From Candidatus Nanopelagicales bacterium (GTDB taxonomy: Bacteria > Actinomycetota > Actinomycetes > S36-B12 > GCA-2699445), in the NCBI GenBank assembly GCA_030700225.1, contig JAUYJT010000027.1:32228-96227 (forward strand): a stretch of DNA of 64,000 nucleotides, written 5' to 3'. The notes beneath the pieces were generated by a model that worked only from the letters and a program-made list of their open reading frames with translations, was not told the DNA's origin and ran no database searches. Made by a program: the position numbers and the translations under genes. Below are positions 9,202-17,728 of the stretch, piece after piece (position 1 is the stretch's first letter; every line of letters begins with the position of its first letter).

Positions 9202-10506
9202 TTAACGCAGCCGCAGCAGGTACGGATCGGAGCGCTCGCTGCCGTCGCAATCTCCCGATCCCGTCCCCCAGTCAGAGGCGAAGATCGCCAGGCGTCCGTT
9301 GCGCGACCATGTAGCTCTGGGCTGTGCGAAGTAGCCGCAGCTGCTTGACCTGTGATGCGCGACGCGGCGGACGGCGCCGTTGAGCCGCTGGATGAACAGC
9401 TCCTGCTCGAAGGGTCCCCAGCCATCAGATTCGTCCCCACCGGCCGACACTAGGCAGCGGCCGTTCGGGCCTTGGCACGAGATGTGCCCTCCGTTACCCC
9501 ACGGGATCAGGGTCAGGTAGCGGGGCGGGCTCACGGTGGAGCGGCCTGGCAGTTTCCTCACGCCGAGGGACATCTGTCCGCTCGGGTGATAGAGCTCGAA
9601 AGTCATGAAGAACTCGCGCTTGCCGGAGCGCGTCACACCGAGGTCGCCGTGCTGGTGGCCGTCATACACCCTGCCAACGAAGGACCCGCCTTTGAGCTTG
9701 AACGTCTCCAACCCGGAGCAGCGCTCAGTGCCGTCCCGCTGCCATTGGATCACCAGATAGCGGCCCAGAGGTGAGACTCCGACCCAATCGGGTTCCACTT
9801 CGCCCCAATCCGGATCCGGAGCGCAGGGGCCTTGATAGAGGCTATGGACGGTCGTGCGAACGGTCAGCCGTCGTTTGACTAGGTTGAGGACGAAGATTGT
9901 GCTCTGCCCGTCGGCCCTAGTCACCATCCCCGACATCCAGCGGCCGCTTCGGGAGACCTCGTCGAAGGACTGGTTGTTCAGGACGGTCCGGTACTTGGCT
10001 GGGAAGGTGAAGAGGGTCCGTGTCCGGGCAGTACGCACGTTGGTTCTTTGAGCCCTGACAGTTGAATCCTCGTTGGAGTCGAAGTGCAAGACCGCGTGGC
10101 GCTTGGAAGGATCCCATCTGGGAGCGTTCCAGGAGGCGGTGGTCAAGGGGAGTTTGCGGCCCCCACGACGCGTTCGGACCAGGTAGCCGTCCGAGCCGGC
10201 CAGTAGGACGAAGGCCCTATCCGTGGAGAACGCCTGTAGCTGGGAGTAGATCGGTGTCTCGAATCTGCCGCGCGAGCCGCTGCCTGATAGGCGTTTGATC
10301 CGTGTGCCGAAGTCGGGATCGCGCGCGAATCGTCCAACTGCCGGGCGCGCGAGTGGGCTCTGTGAGATCACTTCATCCGGGTCGGTGCTCACTCCGCTGG
10401 CAGGGGCTATGACCAGCATCGACGGGAGCAGCCCGAACGCCGCGACGACGACCGCAGAAGCCATCAGTCGCTCGCGAATCGGGCGAGGTCTTGGCGCGAG
10501 CCCCAT
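9202..10506 (-). CDS. Secreted beta-propeller-like protein of unknown function
   Basis: Starting at the ATG at 10506 (MGLAPRPRPIRERLMASA) gives about 434 residues, with a basic n-region and a hydrophobic stretch (VVVAAFGLLPSMLVIAPAS) that looks like a Sec signal peptide. A second ATG at 10464 is an alternative. The mature part has many short beta-strand-like segments (YLVRTRRGG, TIFVLNLVKRR, RYLVIQWQRDG) spaced like TolB/WD-type propeller blades, but no family signature I can name firmly. The frame continues upstream into a dispersed repeat, and I discount that extension. No clear ribosome site is visible at either start. Confidence 0.6.
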   Translation of the reverse strand: MGLAPRPRPIRERLMASAVVVAAFGLLPSMLVIAPASGVSTDPDEVISQSPLARPAVGRFARDPDFGTRIKRLSGSGSRGRFETPIYSQLQAFSTDRAFVLLAGSDGYLVRTRRGGRKLPLTTASWNAPRWDPSKRHAVLHFDSNEDSTVRAQRTNVRTARTRTLFTFPAKYRTVLNNQSFDEVSRSGRWMSGMVTRADGQSTIFVLNLVKRRLTVRTTVHSLYQGPCAPDPDWGEVEPDWVGVSPLGRYLVIQWQRDGTERCSGLETFKLKGGSFVGRVYDGHQHGDLGVTRSGKREFFMTFELYHPSGQMSLGVRKLPGRSTVSPPRYLTLIPWGNGGHISCQGPNGRCLVSAGGDESDGWGPFEQELFIQRLNGAVRRVAHHRSSSCGYFAQPRATWSRNGRLAIFASDWGTGSGDCDGSERSDPYLLRLR

Positions 10507-10603
10507 ACAAGGTGCGTCGGAACACGCTGGGGCCTTCTTTAGCCTGAATCCACCGCAGATTGTGGTGGGTGGGTCGGCGAGCTCCGGCTCAAGGCAGCCA
10601 GAT

Positions 10604-10691
10604 GATGCAAATCCTCTGCTGATCATGGAGGTCGACGATCACTCAGGAAGGAATGATCGCTGACGAGCTTGATCATCAGAGCCTTTGCACC
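10604..10691. repeat. Dispersed inverted-repeat element, copy A
   Basis: The left end (GATGCAAATCCTCTG) and right end (reverse complement GGTGCAAAGGCTCTG) form imperfect terminal inverted repeats of about 24 bases. The internal segment with CACTCAGGAAGG and GATCGCTGACGAGCTTGATC recurs in reverse orientation at 62324-62404. It lies between two minus-strand genes and codes for nothing. The arrangement suggests a small non-autonomous mobile or structured repeat. Confidence 0.72.
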
Positions 10692-10763
10692 ACCTTGGCC
10701 TCCGCAGAGACGAGACGCGGCGCTGGATTCAGGCTTAGGCGGGCCGGAGGGGCGTCTGCGCGA

Positions 10764-11117
10764 CTACTCGGACAGCCACGCCCAAGCGGCGTCCTCGTCC
10801 TCGAAGTACCGGGCGGAGTCCGGGCAGTAGAACTTGTCCGCGAACACGGCGATGATCTTCTGCCCGACGCCGTCGCCGATGATCGCCATCCTTGTGATCT
10901 TGTTCTTGAACTCGTGGCCGAAGCGCGCGTCGGAGGGCCAGGCGCTGAACTTCTCCCACTTGAAGTCGGTGAGATCGCACAGCATCCGTACGGTGCCGTG
11001 TTCCTTCACCAGCGACTCCATCTCCGGTACGAGCACTTCGTAGTCGGACTTGTCGATGACGGAGGAGAAGTGATACCCGATGACGTTGCCGCTGCTGCGG
11101 TCCAGCTTCTCGATCAT
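10764..11117 (-). CDS. STAS/SpoIIAA-like protein
   Basis: A 117-residue protein beginning MIEKLDRSSGNVIGYHFSSV. The pattern of an N-terminal beta strand, 'VLVPEMESLVKEHG', 'VRMLCDLTDFKWE' and a terminal 'FEDEDAAWAWLSE' matches the SpoIIAA-like/STAS domain family, small soluble proteins of mostly unknown role in bacteria. The ATG at 11117 is preceded by GGAAAGGGGCC, which decides the start. Longer in-frame extensions would run through tRNA-Arg and are rejected. It is a single gene between tRNA-Arg and the dispersed repeat. Confidence 0.72.
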   Translation of the reverse strand: MIEKLDRSSGNVIGYHFSSVIDKSDYEVLVPEMESLVKEHGTVRMLCDLTDFKWEKFSAWPSDARFGHEFKNKITRMAIIGDGVGQKIIAVFADKFYCPDSARYFEDEDAAWAWLSE

Positions 11118-11220
11118 GCTTGGCCCCTTTCCGATGCCGCCTCCGACATCTCGCCCATTGCGCCAGCTCTGCGGCGCAGTGTCGTGGCGACGGGTCCAGC
11201 GACAGGTGGCGAGGAGCCAG

Positions 11221-11293
11221 CGCGCCCGGAGGGACTCGAACCCCCAACCAACCGGGTAGAAGCCGGTCGCTCTATCCGTTGAGCTACGGGCGC
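11221..11293 (-). tRNA. tRNA-Arg (anticodon TCT)
   Basis: The reverse complement has acceptor GCGCCCG paired with CGGGCGC, D arm GCTC...GAGC, anticodon stem ACCGG/CCGGT with loop CTTCTAC, and T loop TTCGAGT. The discriminator is G and CCA is not encoded. Anticodon UCU reads AGA/AGG. Confidence 0.95.
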
Positions 11294-11502
11294 CGTTGCT
11301 GCCGAGCGGTTGCCTTGCCGAAGGCATCGCTGATGACAGCGCGATAGACATGTTCAGTGTGCCAGAGATGCGAGCGCGAGCCGCCAGACTTGGTTGTCCC
11401 CAAGCCCCGGCGACCGACGGCTTGTCCACAGAGTCCGGTCCGGGCGCGCGACGACCTTCACAGGTGGTGGGCTGGACCCAGTTGACTAAGGATGGGGGAA
11501 AG

Positions 11503-11961
11503 ATGAACGAAACCACATTGACCGTTCAGGGGAATGTCGCCACCGATGTCGCTCTGCGGACCACTCGTTCCGGACACGAAGTGGCGTCGTTTCGGGTGGC
11601 ATGCACACCTCGGAGATACGACAAGCAGGTCGAGCAGTGGGTTGACGGGCAGTCGGCCTTCTATCAGGTCTCGTGCTGGCGTTCTCTGGCGCGAAACGCC
11701 GCTGAGAGCTTGAAGAAAGGGCTGCCGGTCATCGTGCACGGCCGGTTGACGCAGCGGATGTATGAGCGGGATGTCAACGGTGAAACAGTGAGGTCATACG
11801 CGTCGGAGATTGACGCGTTGTGCCTGGGGCCAGACCTGCGTTACGGGGTGGCGGAATTCCGACGCGCGAAGTCACAGGCGATTCGGTTGGCTGAAGATCG
11901 CGCAAGGAACGAAGCGATGGAGCGAGCCGAACCCGCCGAGGTGGATGAAGGCGCTGCTTGA
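11503..11961 (+). CDS. ssb: Single-stranded DNA-binding protein (paralogue)
   Basis: This 152-residue OB-fold protein starts MNETTLTVQGNVATDVALR. It contains FYQVSCWRSLARNAAESLKK and GLPVIVHGRL, the SSB core strands and loop, followed by DALCLGPDLRYG. The C-terminus (PAEVDEGAA) lacks the acidic DDDIPF-type tip of housekeeping SSB that binds partner proteins. The main ssb is normally near rpsF/rpsR, not here, so this is probably the second actinobacterial SSB linked to DNA uptake, repair or sporulation-like processes. GGGGGAAAG before the ATG supports the start. It ends 18 bases from a convergent transporter gene. Confidence 0.85.
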   Translation: MNETTLTVQGNVATDVALRTTRSGHEVASFRVACTPRRYDKQVEQWVDGQSAFYQVSCWRSLARNAAESLKKGLPVIVHGRLTQRMYERDVNGETVRSYASEIDALCLGPDLRYGVAEFRRAKSQAIRLAEDRARNEAMERAEPAEVDEGAA

Positions 11962-11979
11962 TCGGTGGTCGCGTTCGCT

Positions 11980-12795
11980 TCACTCGTCGACGAACACCGG
12001 GCGTGCGGCGAAGTTGGCCTTGCGCGTAGACCTCCGGATGGACCGCAGAATAGGGCTGGCAGCCACGAGAATGAGGATTACGTTGCCGACCGCTCGAGGA
12101 ATGTCGAACCCAAGAGAAGTCACCGCGCAGTAGACCAAATACCGGCTCAGATTCGTCGTCAGCGGGTCGCCGGGAACGAACGAAATGGACGAGTCGAGAT
12201 TGGTCAGGAACGGCCAGAACCAGAGGTTGAGCAGGAGCCCGAACATGAGTCCTGCCACCGCGCCATACGCGGCCAACATGACAACCTCTGCCCGACCTTT
12301 GGCTCGGGGAAGCAGTCCCGCACCTAGCCCTACCCAGGCGGCACCGAGCATCTGGAACGGTAACCAGGGCCCGATTCCACCCATCAGCAGGGCCGAGCCG
12401 AACATCGACACCATGCCCAAGGAGAACCCGAAGCCGGGGCCCAGAGCGCGACCGCCCAGGATCAAGATCACGAACATGGGTTGGAATCCGGTCACTCCCG
12501 CTCCAAGGGGCCGCAAGATGGCCGCGATGGCCGCCAGTACCCCGAGCATCGCTAGGGCCTTGGAGTCGATGTCTCCGGAGGAGACCTCGCTGAGCATGAC
12601 CAGAAGCAGCATCGCCAGGAGCGCTGCGAACAGCATCGGCGCATTCGAGTTGTGAGCCAGCTGGGAGTCGGGGCTGGCCAGCAACGGCCACAGAAACATG
12701 AGCAGACCGGCGGCGGACACGAGCAAGAGAGTGACGAAGGACCTCCGGGACAAGCGCATCGCCTGGACCCGTTGCGGCATGGTCGCGGCGGTCAC
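11980..12795 (-). CDS. ECF transporter substrate-binding (S) subunit, probably cobalamin
   Basis: The 271-residue membrane protein has about six to seven hydrophobic helices, including a glycine-rich ALGPGFGFSLGMVSMFGSALLMGGIGPW stretch of the kind seen in vitamin-specific S components (given here only as a landmark near residues 115-142). It ends in a basic cytosolic tail. Its GTG start overlaps the TGA of the upstream ATPase gene by four bases (GTGA), implying coupled translation. As the last gene of an operon under a cobalamin riboswitch, it most likely captures vitamin B12 or a precursor, though cobalt or another corrinoid is possible. Sequence alone does not prove the ligand. Confidence 0.8.
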   Translation of the reverse strand: MTAATMPQRVQAMRLSRRSFVTLLLVSAAGLLMFLWPLLASPDSQLAHNSNAPMLFAALLAMLLLVMLSEVSSGDIDSKALAMLGVLAAIAAILRPLGAGVTGFQPMFVILILGGRALGPGFGFSLGMVSMFGSALLMGGIGPWLPFQMLGAAWVGLGAGLLPRAKGRAEVVMLAAYGAVAGLMFGLLLNLWFWPFLTNLDSSISFVPGDPLTTNLSRYLVYCAVTSLGFDIPRAVGNVILILVAASPILRSIRRSTRKANFAARPVFVDE

Positions 12796-14444
12796 GGCCC
12801 AGCCTCACCGGCGGCTGCGCGGACCTCGGCCACCGTCAGGAACGGTAGGGGGGACAGGATCTTGGCGACTTGAGGAGCGAACGCCGGCGACGCCGTGACA
12901 GCTCGTCTGGCGAGTTCATCCGCTACGACTTCGCCGTCGGCCAAGAGTGCGACGCGGCTGCAGAGCCCCGCCACGAGTTCAACGTCGTGAGTGGCCAAGA
13001 TGATCGCAACGCCGGACTTCGCCATCTCCCGGAGGCGATCGCTCAGCCTGGCCTTGGCCTCATAGTCCAGGCCGCGCGTGGGCTCATCGAGTAGCAGGAC
13101 CTTGGGCTTGGCGCTGAGCATGATCGCTAGCACGAGCATCAGCCTGCTTCCCTCGGACATGTCGCTTGGATGGGTTTGAACGGACAGTCCGGGAAGCAGC
13201 CAATCCAGGAGTTCGCGCGTGGTGCCCGGCTGAGCTCGCGCATCCTTGTCGGCCGCGTGACACTCGGCGCCTATCGACTCAGCCCAGAGCAAGAGCTGGG
13301 GCTCCTGGGGGACCATTGCCACCTTGCGCAGCAGATCAGTGCCGGCCAGGGAGGCTGGGTCGCGACCCAAGACCGCGGCTGACCCGCTGCTGGGCACGAG
13401 GCTGCCGGCGATCGTGGCCAGGGCGGTGGACTTGCCCGCTCCGTTGCGCCCCATCACCGCGACGATTTCCCCAGGGCGGAACGCGAGGTTGACATCGCGG
13501 AGCGCTAGCAGGTCGCCGCGCCGGACAGTGACATGGCGAAGCTGCGCCACCGGCGGCTGATCGGTGGCAGAGGAGTCTTGGGGATGGGCAGCTGTTGCGC
13601 CATCGACACAGTCTTCTGGGGCGGGCGAGTCCTTCAGACGCGTCCGAAGCGGTTCAGCCGAGCGTCGGGCGTCCCGGACTGACAGTGGCAGGGGCCGCCA
13701 GCCAGCCCATCGGCCGAGCTGCACCACGGGGGGCGCGACAGGGGCGGTGAGCATCGCCTCAGATGGATCGGCGAAGTCCGATACCCGGCCGTCGTCCCCG
13801 ATCAGGACAATCCGATCGGCGAATTGGACCACGCGCTCCAAGCGATGCTCCGAGACCAGCACTGTCAGGCCCAGGTCGAAAACGAGGCGCTGGATGGCGG
13901 CCAGGACTTCCTCGGCGGCCTGAGGATCAAGCGCGGACGTCGGTTCGTCGAGAACCAGCACCTTCGGATGAGTCGTGAGCACCGAACCGATCGCGACCCT
14001 CTGCCTTTGCCCGCCAGATAACGTCCGAAGCGCTCGCTGCCGCAGGTCCGCCAGGCCCAGTAGGTCAAGGGTCTCCTCTACCCGCCTGCGCATGACCATC
14101 GGCTCGATAGCCAAAGACTCCATCGTGTACGCGAGCTCGTCTTCGACAACATCCGTGACGAATCCGGCCTGGGGATCCTGCCTGACCATGCCCACGACGT
14201 CCGCCAGGTCACGGGGGGGATGATCCCTGGTGTCGCGGCCGTCGACTGTGACGCGGCCCGAGAACGTCCCGCCCGTGAAGTGCGGGACGAGTCCGTTGAC
14301 ACAGTTCAGGAGCGTGGACTTCCCCGAACCCGTGCCCCCGATGACCAGGGTCATCTCGCCCTCCGGAATGGACAGGCTGACATCGCTCAGCGCTGGGCGC
14401 GCGGCGTCCGGGTAGGTGATGGTCACTCGATCGAAGTCGATCAC
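12792..14444 (-). CDS. ECF transporter energy-coupling ATPase, fused A and A' domains
   Basis: The 550-residue protein contains two ABC ATPase domains. Domain 1 has Walker A GGTGSGKST, signature LSGGQRQRV and Walker B VLVLDEPTSALD. Domain 2 has Walker A GRNGAGKST and Walker B VLLLDEPTRGLD. The signature position of domain 2 reads DMSEGSRLML, so the canonical LSGGQ is degenerate and one of the two ATP sites is probably weakened. A linker of about 60 polar residues joins the domains. The ATG overlaps the T-subunit stop as ATGA. With the S and T subunits it forms a complete group I ECF importer that hydrolyses ATP on the cytoplasmic face. Confidence 0.9.
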   Translation of the reverse strand: MIDFDRVTITYPDAARPALSDVSLSIPEGEMTLVIGGTGSGKSTLLNCVNGLVPHFTGGTFSGRVTVDGRDTRDHPPRDLADVVGMVRQDPQAGFVTDVVEDELAYTMESLAIEPMVMRRRVEETLDLLGLADLRQRALRTLSGGQRQRVAIGSVLTTHPKVLVLDEPTSALDPQAAEEVLAAIQRLVFDLGLTVLVSEHRLERVVQFADRIVLIGDDGRVSDFADPSEAMLTAPVAPPVVQLGRWAGWRPLPLSVRDARRSAEPLRTRLKDSPAPEDCVDGATAAHPQDSSATDQPPVAQLRHVTVRRGDLLALRDVNLAFRPGEIVAVMGRNGAGKSTALATIAGSLVPSSGSAAVLGRDPASLAGTDLLRKVAMVPQEPQLLLWAESIGAECHAADKDARAQPGTTRELLDWLLPGLSVQTHPSDMSEGSRLMLVLAIMLSAKPKVLLLDEPTRGLDYEAKARLSDRLREMAKSGVAIILATHDVELVAGLCSRVALLADGEVVADELARRAVTASPAFAPQVAKILSPLPFLTVAEVRAAAGEAGP

Positions 14445-15649
14445 GCTGGCACCTCACGCGGCTGGGCTGGCAGTTGGGTTTGTGGATGGGGTACACGCGG
14501 GGAAGCGATGGCGGGGAAAGCCGCGACAATGACAGCGAGTGTCGTGCCGATGGAGACATCTGGCCACGCGGGGGGCGACGCTGGCCCCACCAGGATCTGC
14601 GCTGAGCCTAGGGCTACGAAGACGACGGCCGGGACGAATCCCAGAGTCGACACAATCCACTCCGGCAACCCCCAAGGGTCTGGACGGTATCGCGTGCGCA
14701 GCACCCGCCTACCAGCGAAGATCCCGCCGAGGATGGCCATGAGGGTTCCTGCCAGGAGCATCGGCCAGCCGAGCACAGGAACTCCTTCGACGCCGGGGGA
14801 TGCTCCCTGGAGCAAGGCGTACAACCCGATCACCGCACCGAACAGCCCGGTTATCACAAGGACCGCGGTCACGGCCCGGGCACGGGGTGTCTCGCCTGTG
14901 CCTCGGCCGTACCCACGCGAGTCCATCGACGCGGCCAGCGCGATCGATCGCTCGAGTGCTCCGTTGAAGAGTGGCATCGCCATCTCGGTCCACGCGCGCA
15001 GACCTTTGGTGGCCCTTCCTCTCAGGCGGCGGGCTCCACGAATCCTTACGGCGTCCGACACCATCATCGGGGCGAACGTCAGGCACACCACGACCGCGAC
15101 CCCGACTTCGTAGAGAGCCGCTGGGACGATCCGCAGCAGGCGGCTGGGGTGGACAAGCGCATTCGCGGCCCCCACGCACGCGAGCATGACGGCCAGACGC
15201 AGACCGTCGTACACCGCCAGCAGAAGTGCATCCGCTGTGACAACACCACCGAGGTGGATGCCAGCGATCCAACTGGGCAGCTGAATCTGCGGCAGCGTGA
15301 ACAGGGGAGTGCCCACCTGCGATGAACCGACGAAGACCTCGAGGATGACTCTCAGCCCGACGACGATCAGACCGAGGCGAAGGAACGCCCCGAATGACTT
15401 CGCCCAAGGCCCGGGAGCACGACGCTCGGCGACCACTAGCCCAGCGACGGCCGCGATCAGGATCAGCAGGATCGGGTTCGTCGTGCGGCTGGCCGCGGTA
15501 GCCAGCCCGAGCGCCCACAGCCACCACGCGCCCGGATGCAGCAATCGTGGGGCGAAGGACGACGGCGCCACGATGCCTCCCATCGGGCGGTCCGGGCGGG
15601 CGTCGCGCGACTTGCGCCACCTCCGTTCCGCAGACCACGGCGGACTCAT
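14441..15649 (-). CDS. ECF transporter transmembrane coupling (T) subunit
   Basis: The 402-residue membrane protein has the EcfT/CbiQ pattern: an N-terminal helix pair (WWLWALGLATAAS, PILLILIAAVAGLVV), further helices, and the cytosolic coupling region with conserved arginines (RIRGARRLRGR and SMDSRGYGRG, the A-R-G type boxes that contact the ATPases). It is the first gene of the T-A-S operon. The start ATG lies directly after a cobalamin riboswitch. The only GGAAG candidate ribosome site is inside the riboswitch 3' end, which suggests control by ribosome-site sequestration. About 130 extra C-terminal residues with more helices exceed a minimal T subunit. Confidence 0.87.
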   Translation of the reverse strand: MSPPWSAERRWRKSRDARPDRPMGGIVAPSSFAPRLLHPGAWWLWALGLATAASRTTNPILLILIAAVAGLVVAERRAPGPWAKSFGAFLRLGLIVVGLRVILEVFVGSSQVGTPLFTLPQIQLPSWIAGIHLGGVVTADALLLAVYDGLRLAVMLACVGAANALVHPSRLLRIVPAALYEVGVAVVVCLTFAPMMVSDAVRIRGARRLRGRATKGLRAWTEMAMPLFNGALERSIALAASMDSRGYGRGTGETPRARAVTAVLVITGLFGAVIGLYALLQGASPGVEGVPVLGWPMLLAGTLMAILGGIFAGRRVLRTRYRPDPWGLPEWIVSTLGFVPAVVFVALGSAQILVGPASPPAWPDVSIGTTLAVIVAAFPAIASPRVPHPQTQLPAQPREVPA

Positions 15650-15651
15650 GC

Positions 15652-15822
15652 AGGTAGCTTCCGCAGCGGGCGTTCCGGCTCACCTTGCTGGTTCACGGCT
15701 GCGGGTCAGCGTCGGAATCTCACCGACTTCCCCCACCGCGGAGCTAGCGGCAGTCTAGGGGTCGGCTGGTGTGAATGCCTGGCATTGCCGACCTGGCCTT
15801 CGCGGCGCGGCGGGGTACCATC
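15652..15822 (-). promoter_or_regulatory. Cobalamin (adenosylcobalamin) riboswitch
   Basis: On the minus strand the B12-box core at 15692-15735 reads GGGGGAAGTCGGTGAGATTC, followed by CGACGCTGACCCGCAGCCGT. GAGCCGGAACGCCCGC lies at 15666-15681. These match the conserved elements of the cobalamin riboswitch family in order and spacing. A GGTACC-starting segment near 15819 fits the 5' conserved helix. The T-subunit ATG follows at once, so high cobalamin should switch off translation or transcription of the ECF operon. Ends are approximate. Confidence 0.88.
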
Positions 15823-15903
15823 GCCTCGCGCGGCATTGTCGAGGGCGCGACGCTGCCTGGTTGGGCGAGCGGACGAGACGAACAATCGAGGTGGGAGTTC
15901 AGC

Positions 15904-17598
15904 GTGGCCGAATTCATCTTCACGTTGAATCGCGCCCGCAAGGCGCATGGCGACAAGGTCGTTCTGGACGATGTGACTCTGGCCTTCCTGCCCGGTGCCA
16001 AGATCGGCGTGCTCGGACCGAACGGGGCGGGGAAGTCCAGCTTGCTCAGGCTCATGGCGGGTTTGGATGAGCCTTCCAACGGAGAGGCCAGGCTCAGCCC
16101 CGGTTACACCGTGGGGATGTTGGCGCAAGAGCCCGAGCTGGACGAGGACAAGACAGTGCTCGGCAACGTCCAGGAAGGCGTGGCCGCGACTCAAGCACTG
16201 CTGGATCGCTACAACGAGATCTCAGCTCAGATGGCCGATCCTGACGCGGATTTCGACGCTTTGATGGCCGAGATGGGGCAGCTTCAGGAGAAGATCGATC
16301 ACCGCAACGCCTGGGATCTGGATTCGCAACTGGAGCAGGCGATGGACGCCCTCCGGTGCCCGGCTCCCGACGCGGACGTGAAGGTGCTGTCCGGAGGCGA
16401 GCGGCGTCGCGTGGCGCTGTGCCGCCTGCTCCTCGAGCAACCGGATCTGTTGCTGCTGGACGAGCCCACGAACCATCTCGACGCCGAGAGCGTGCAGTGG
16501 TTGGAGCAGCACCTCGAGAAGTACGCCGGAACCGTCATCGCGATCACGCATGACAGGTACTTCCTGGACAACGTCGCTGAGTGGATCTTGGAACTCGACC
16601 GCGGCCGCGCATATCCGTATGAGGGGAACTACTCGGTCTACTTGGACAAGAAACGGGCCCGGCTGAAGGTCGAAGGCCACAAGGACGCGAAGCTGGCCAA
16701 GCGCCTGTCGGACGAACTCCAGTGGGTGCGCTCCAGCGCCAAGGCCCGCCAGACCAAGTCGCGCGCGAGGCTCGAACGCTACGAGGAGATGGCCACGGAG
16801 GCCGACAAGACCCAGAAGCTGGACATGGATGAGATCCAGATCCCGCCTGGGCCGCGTCTTGGCACTCTGGTTGTGGACGCCGAACATCTGACCAAGGCGT
16901 TCGACGATCGCGTGCTCATCGACGACCTCTCGTTCACTCTGCCGCGCAACGGCATCGTGGGTGTGATCGGCCCGAACGGAGTCGGCAAGACGACGTTGTT
17001 CCGCATGATCCTGGGCTCCGCAGCCGGAACCGATGACAAGGCCGACCTTCCGACATCGGGGGAGATCCGCGTGGGGGACACGGTTCTGATGTCGTACGTG
17101 GACCAGTCGCGCTCGGGCTTGGCCGGGGAGAGGACCTTGTGGGAGGTCGTCTCCGACGGCCTTGATTGGATCAAGGTCGGTCACGTGGAGATGCCGTCGC
17201 GGGCGTACGTGTCGGCGTTCGGCTTCAAGGGCCCCGATCAGCAGAAGCCGGTGAAGGTTCTTTCCGGCGGGGAGCGGAACCGGCTCAACCTGGCGCTTAC
17301 GTTGAAGATAGGCGGCAACCTGCTGCTGCTGGACGAGCCGACGAATGACCTGGATGTTGAGACCCTCGGGAGCCTGGAGAACGCTCTGCTGGAGTTCCCG
17401 GGATGCGCGGTGATCACGTCCCATGACCGCTGGTTCCTGGACAGGGTCGCGACCCACATTCTGGCGTACGAGGGCGACTCCCAGTGGTTCTGGTTCGAGG
17501 GCAACTTCGACTCATACGAACGCAACAAGGTTGACAGGCTCGGGCCGGAGGCGGCTCGTCCGCACCGGGCGACCTACCGGAAGCTGACGCGCGGCTAG
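15904..17598 (+). CDS. ettA: Energy-dependent translational throttle protein (ABC-F)
   Basis: Starting at the GTG at 15904 (V-AEFIFTLNRARKAHGDKVV) gives 564 residues, close to EttA's usual 555. It has two ABC domains without membrane segments: Walker A GPNGAGKSS and GPNGVGKTT, signatures LSGGERRRV and LSGGERNRL, and Walker B LLLLDEPTNHLD and LLLLDEPTNDLD. The arm and linker regions between them are as in ABC-F proteins. EttA binds the ribosomal E site and gates the first elongation steps according to the ADP/ATP ratio. GAGGTGGGAG is the ribosome site. An upstream in-frame extension to 15775 overlaps the riboswitch region and is rejected. Confidence 0.93.
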   Translation: MAEFIFTLNRARKAHGDKVVLDDVTLAFLPGAKIGVLGPNGAGKSSLLRLMAGLDEPSNGEARLSPGYTVGMLAQEPELDEDKTVLGNVQEGVAATQALLDRYNEISAQMADPDADFDALMAEMGQLQEKIDHRNAWDLDSQLEQAMDALRCPAPDADVKVLSGGERRRVALCRLLLEQPDLLLLDEPTNHLDAESVQWLEQHLEKYAGTVIAITHDRYFLDNVAEWILELDRGRAYPYEGNYSVYLDKKRARLKVEGHKDAKLAKRLSDELQWVRSSAKARQTKSRARLERYEEMATEADKTQKLDMDEIQIPPGPRLGTLVVDAEHLTKAFDDRVLIDDLSFTLPRNGIVGVIGPNGVGKTTLFRMILGSAAGTDDKADLPTSGEIRVGDTVLMSYVDQSRSGLAGERTLWEVVSDGLDWIKVGHVEMPSRAYVSAFGFKGPDQQKPVKVLSGGERNRLNLALTLKIGGNLLLLDEPTNDLDVETLGSLENALLEFPGCAVITSHDRWFLDRVATHILAYEGDSQWFWFEGNFDSYERNKVDRLGPEAARPHRATYRKLTRG

Positions 17599-17653
17599 TT
17601 GTTCTACGTGTGAGCAGACTCGCCAGTTGTTGGACGGCCATGCTTGCGTGGGG

Positions 17654-17682
17654 TTGACAGCATTGGGGTGCTGACGTAGCGT
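17654..17682 (+). promoter_or_regulatory. Candidate sigma-70-type promoter for a leaderless GTG
   Basis: TTGACA at 17654 is followed after 17 bases by TAGCGT at 17677. The expected transcription start would fall at about 17689, exactly on a GTG that opens a signal-peptide-like frame. Leaderless GTG starts are common in actinobacteria. The -10 is only a partial consensus match. Confidence 0.5.
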
Positions 17683-17728
17683 GACGGCGTGATCGCACAC
17701 GGGGGAACCCGGAAGGGCAAGTCGGCTC

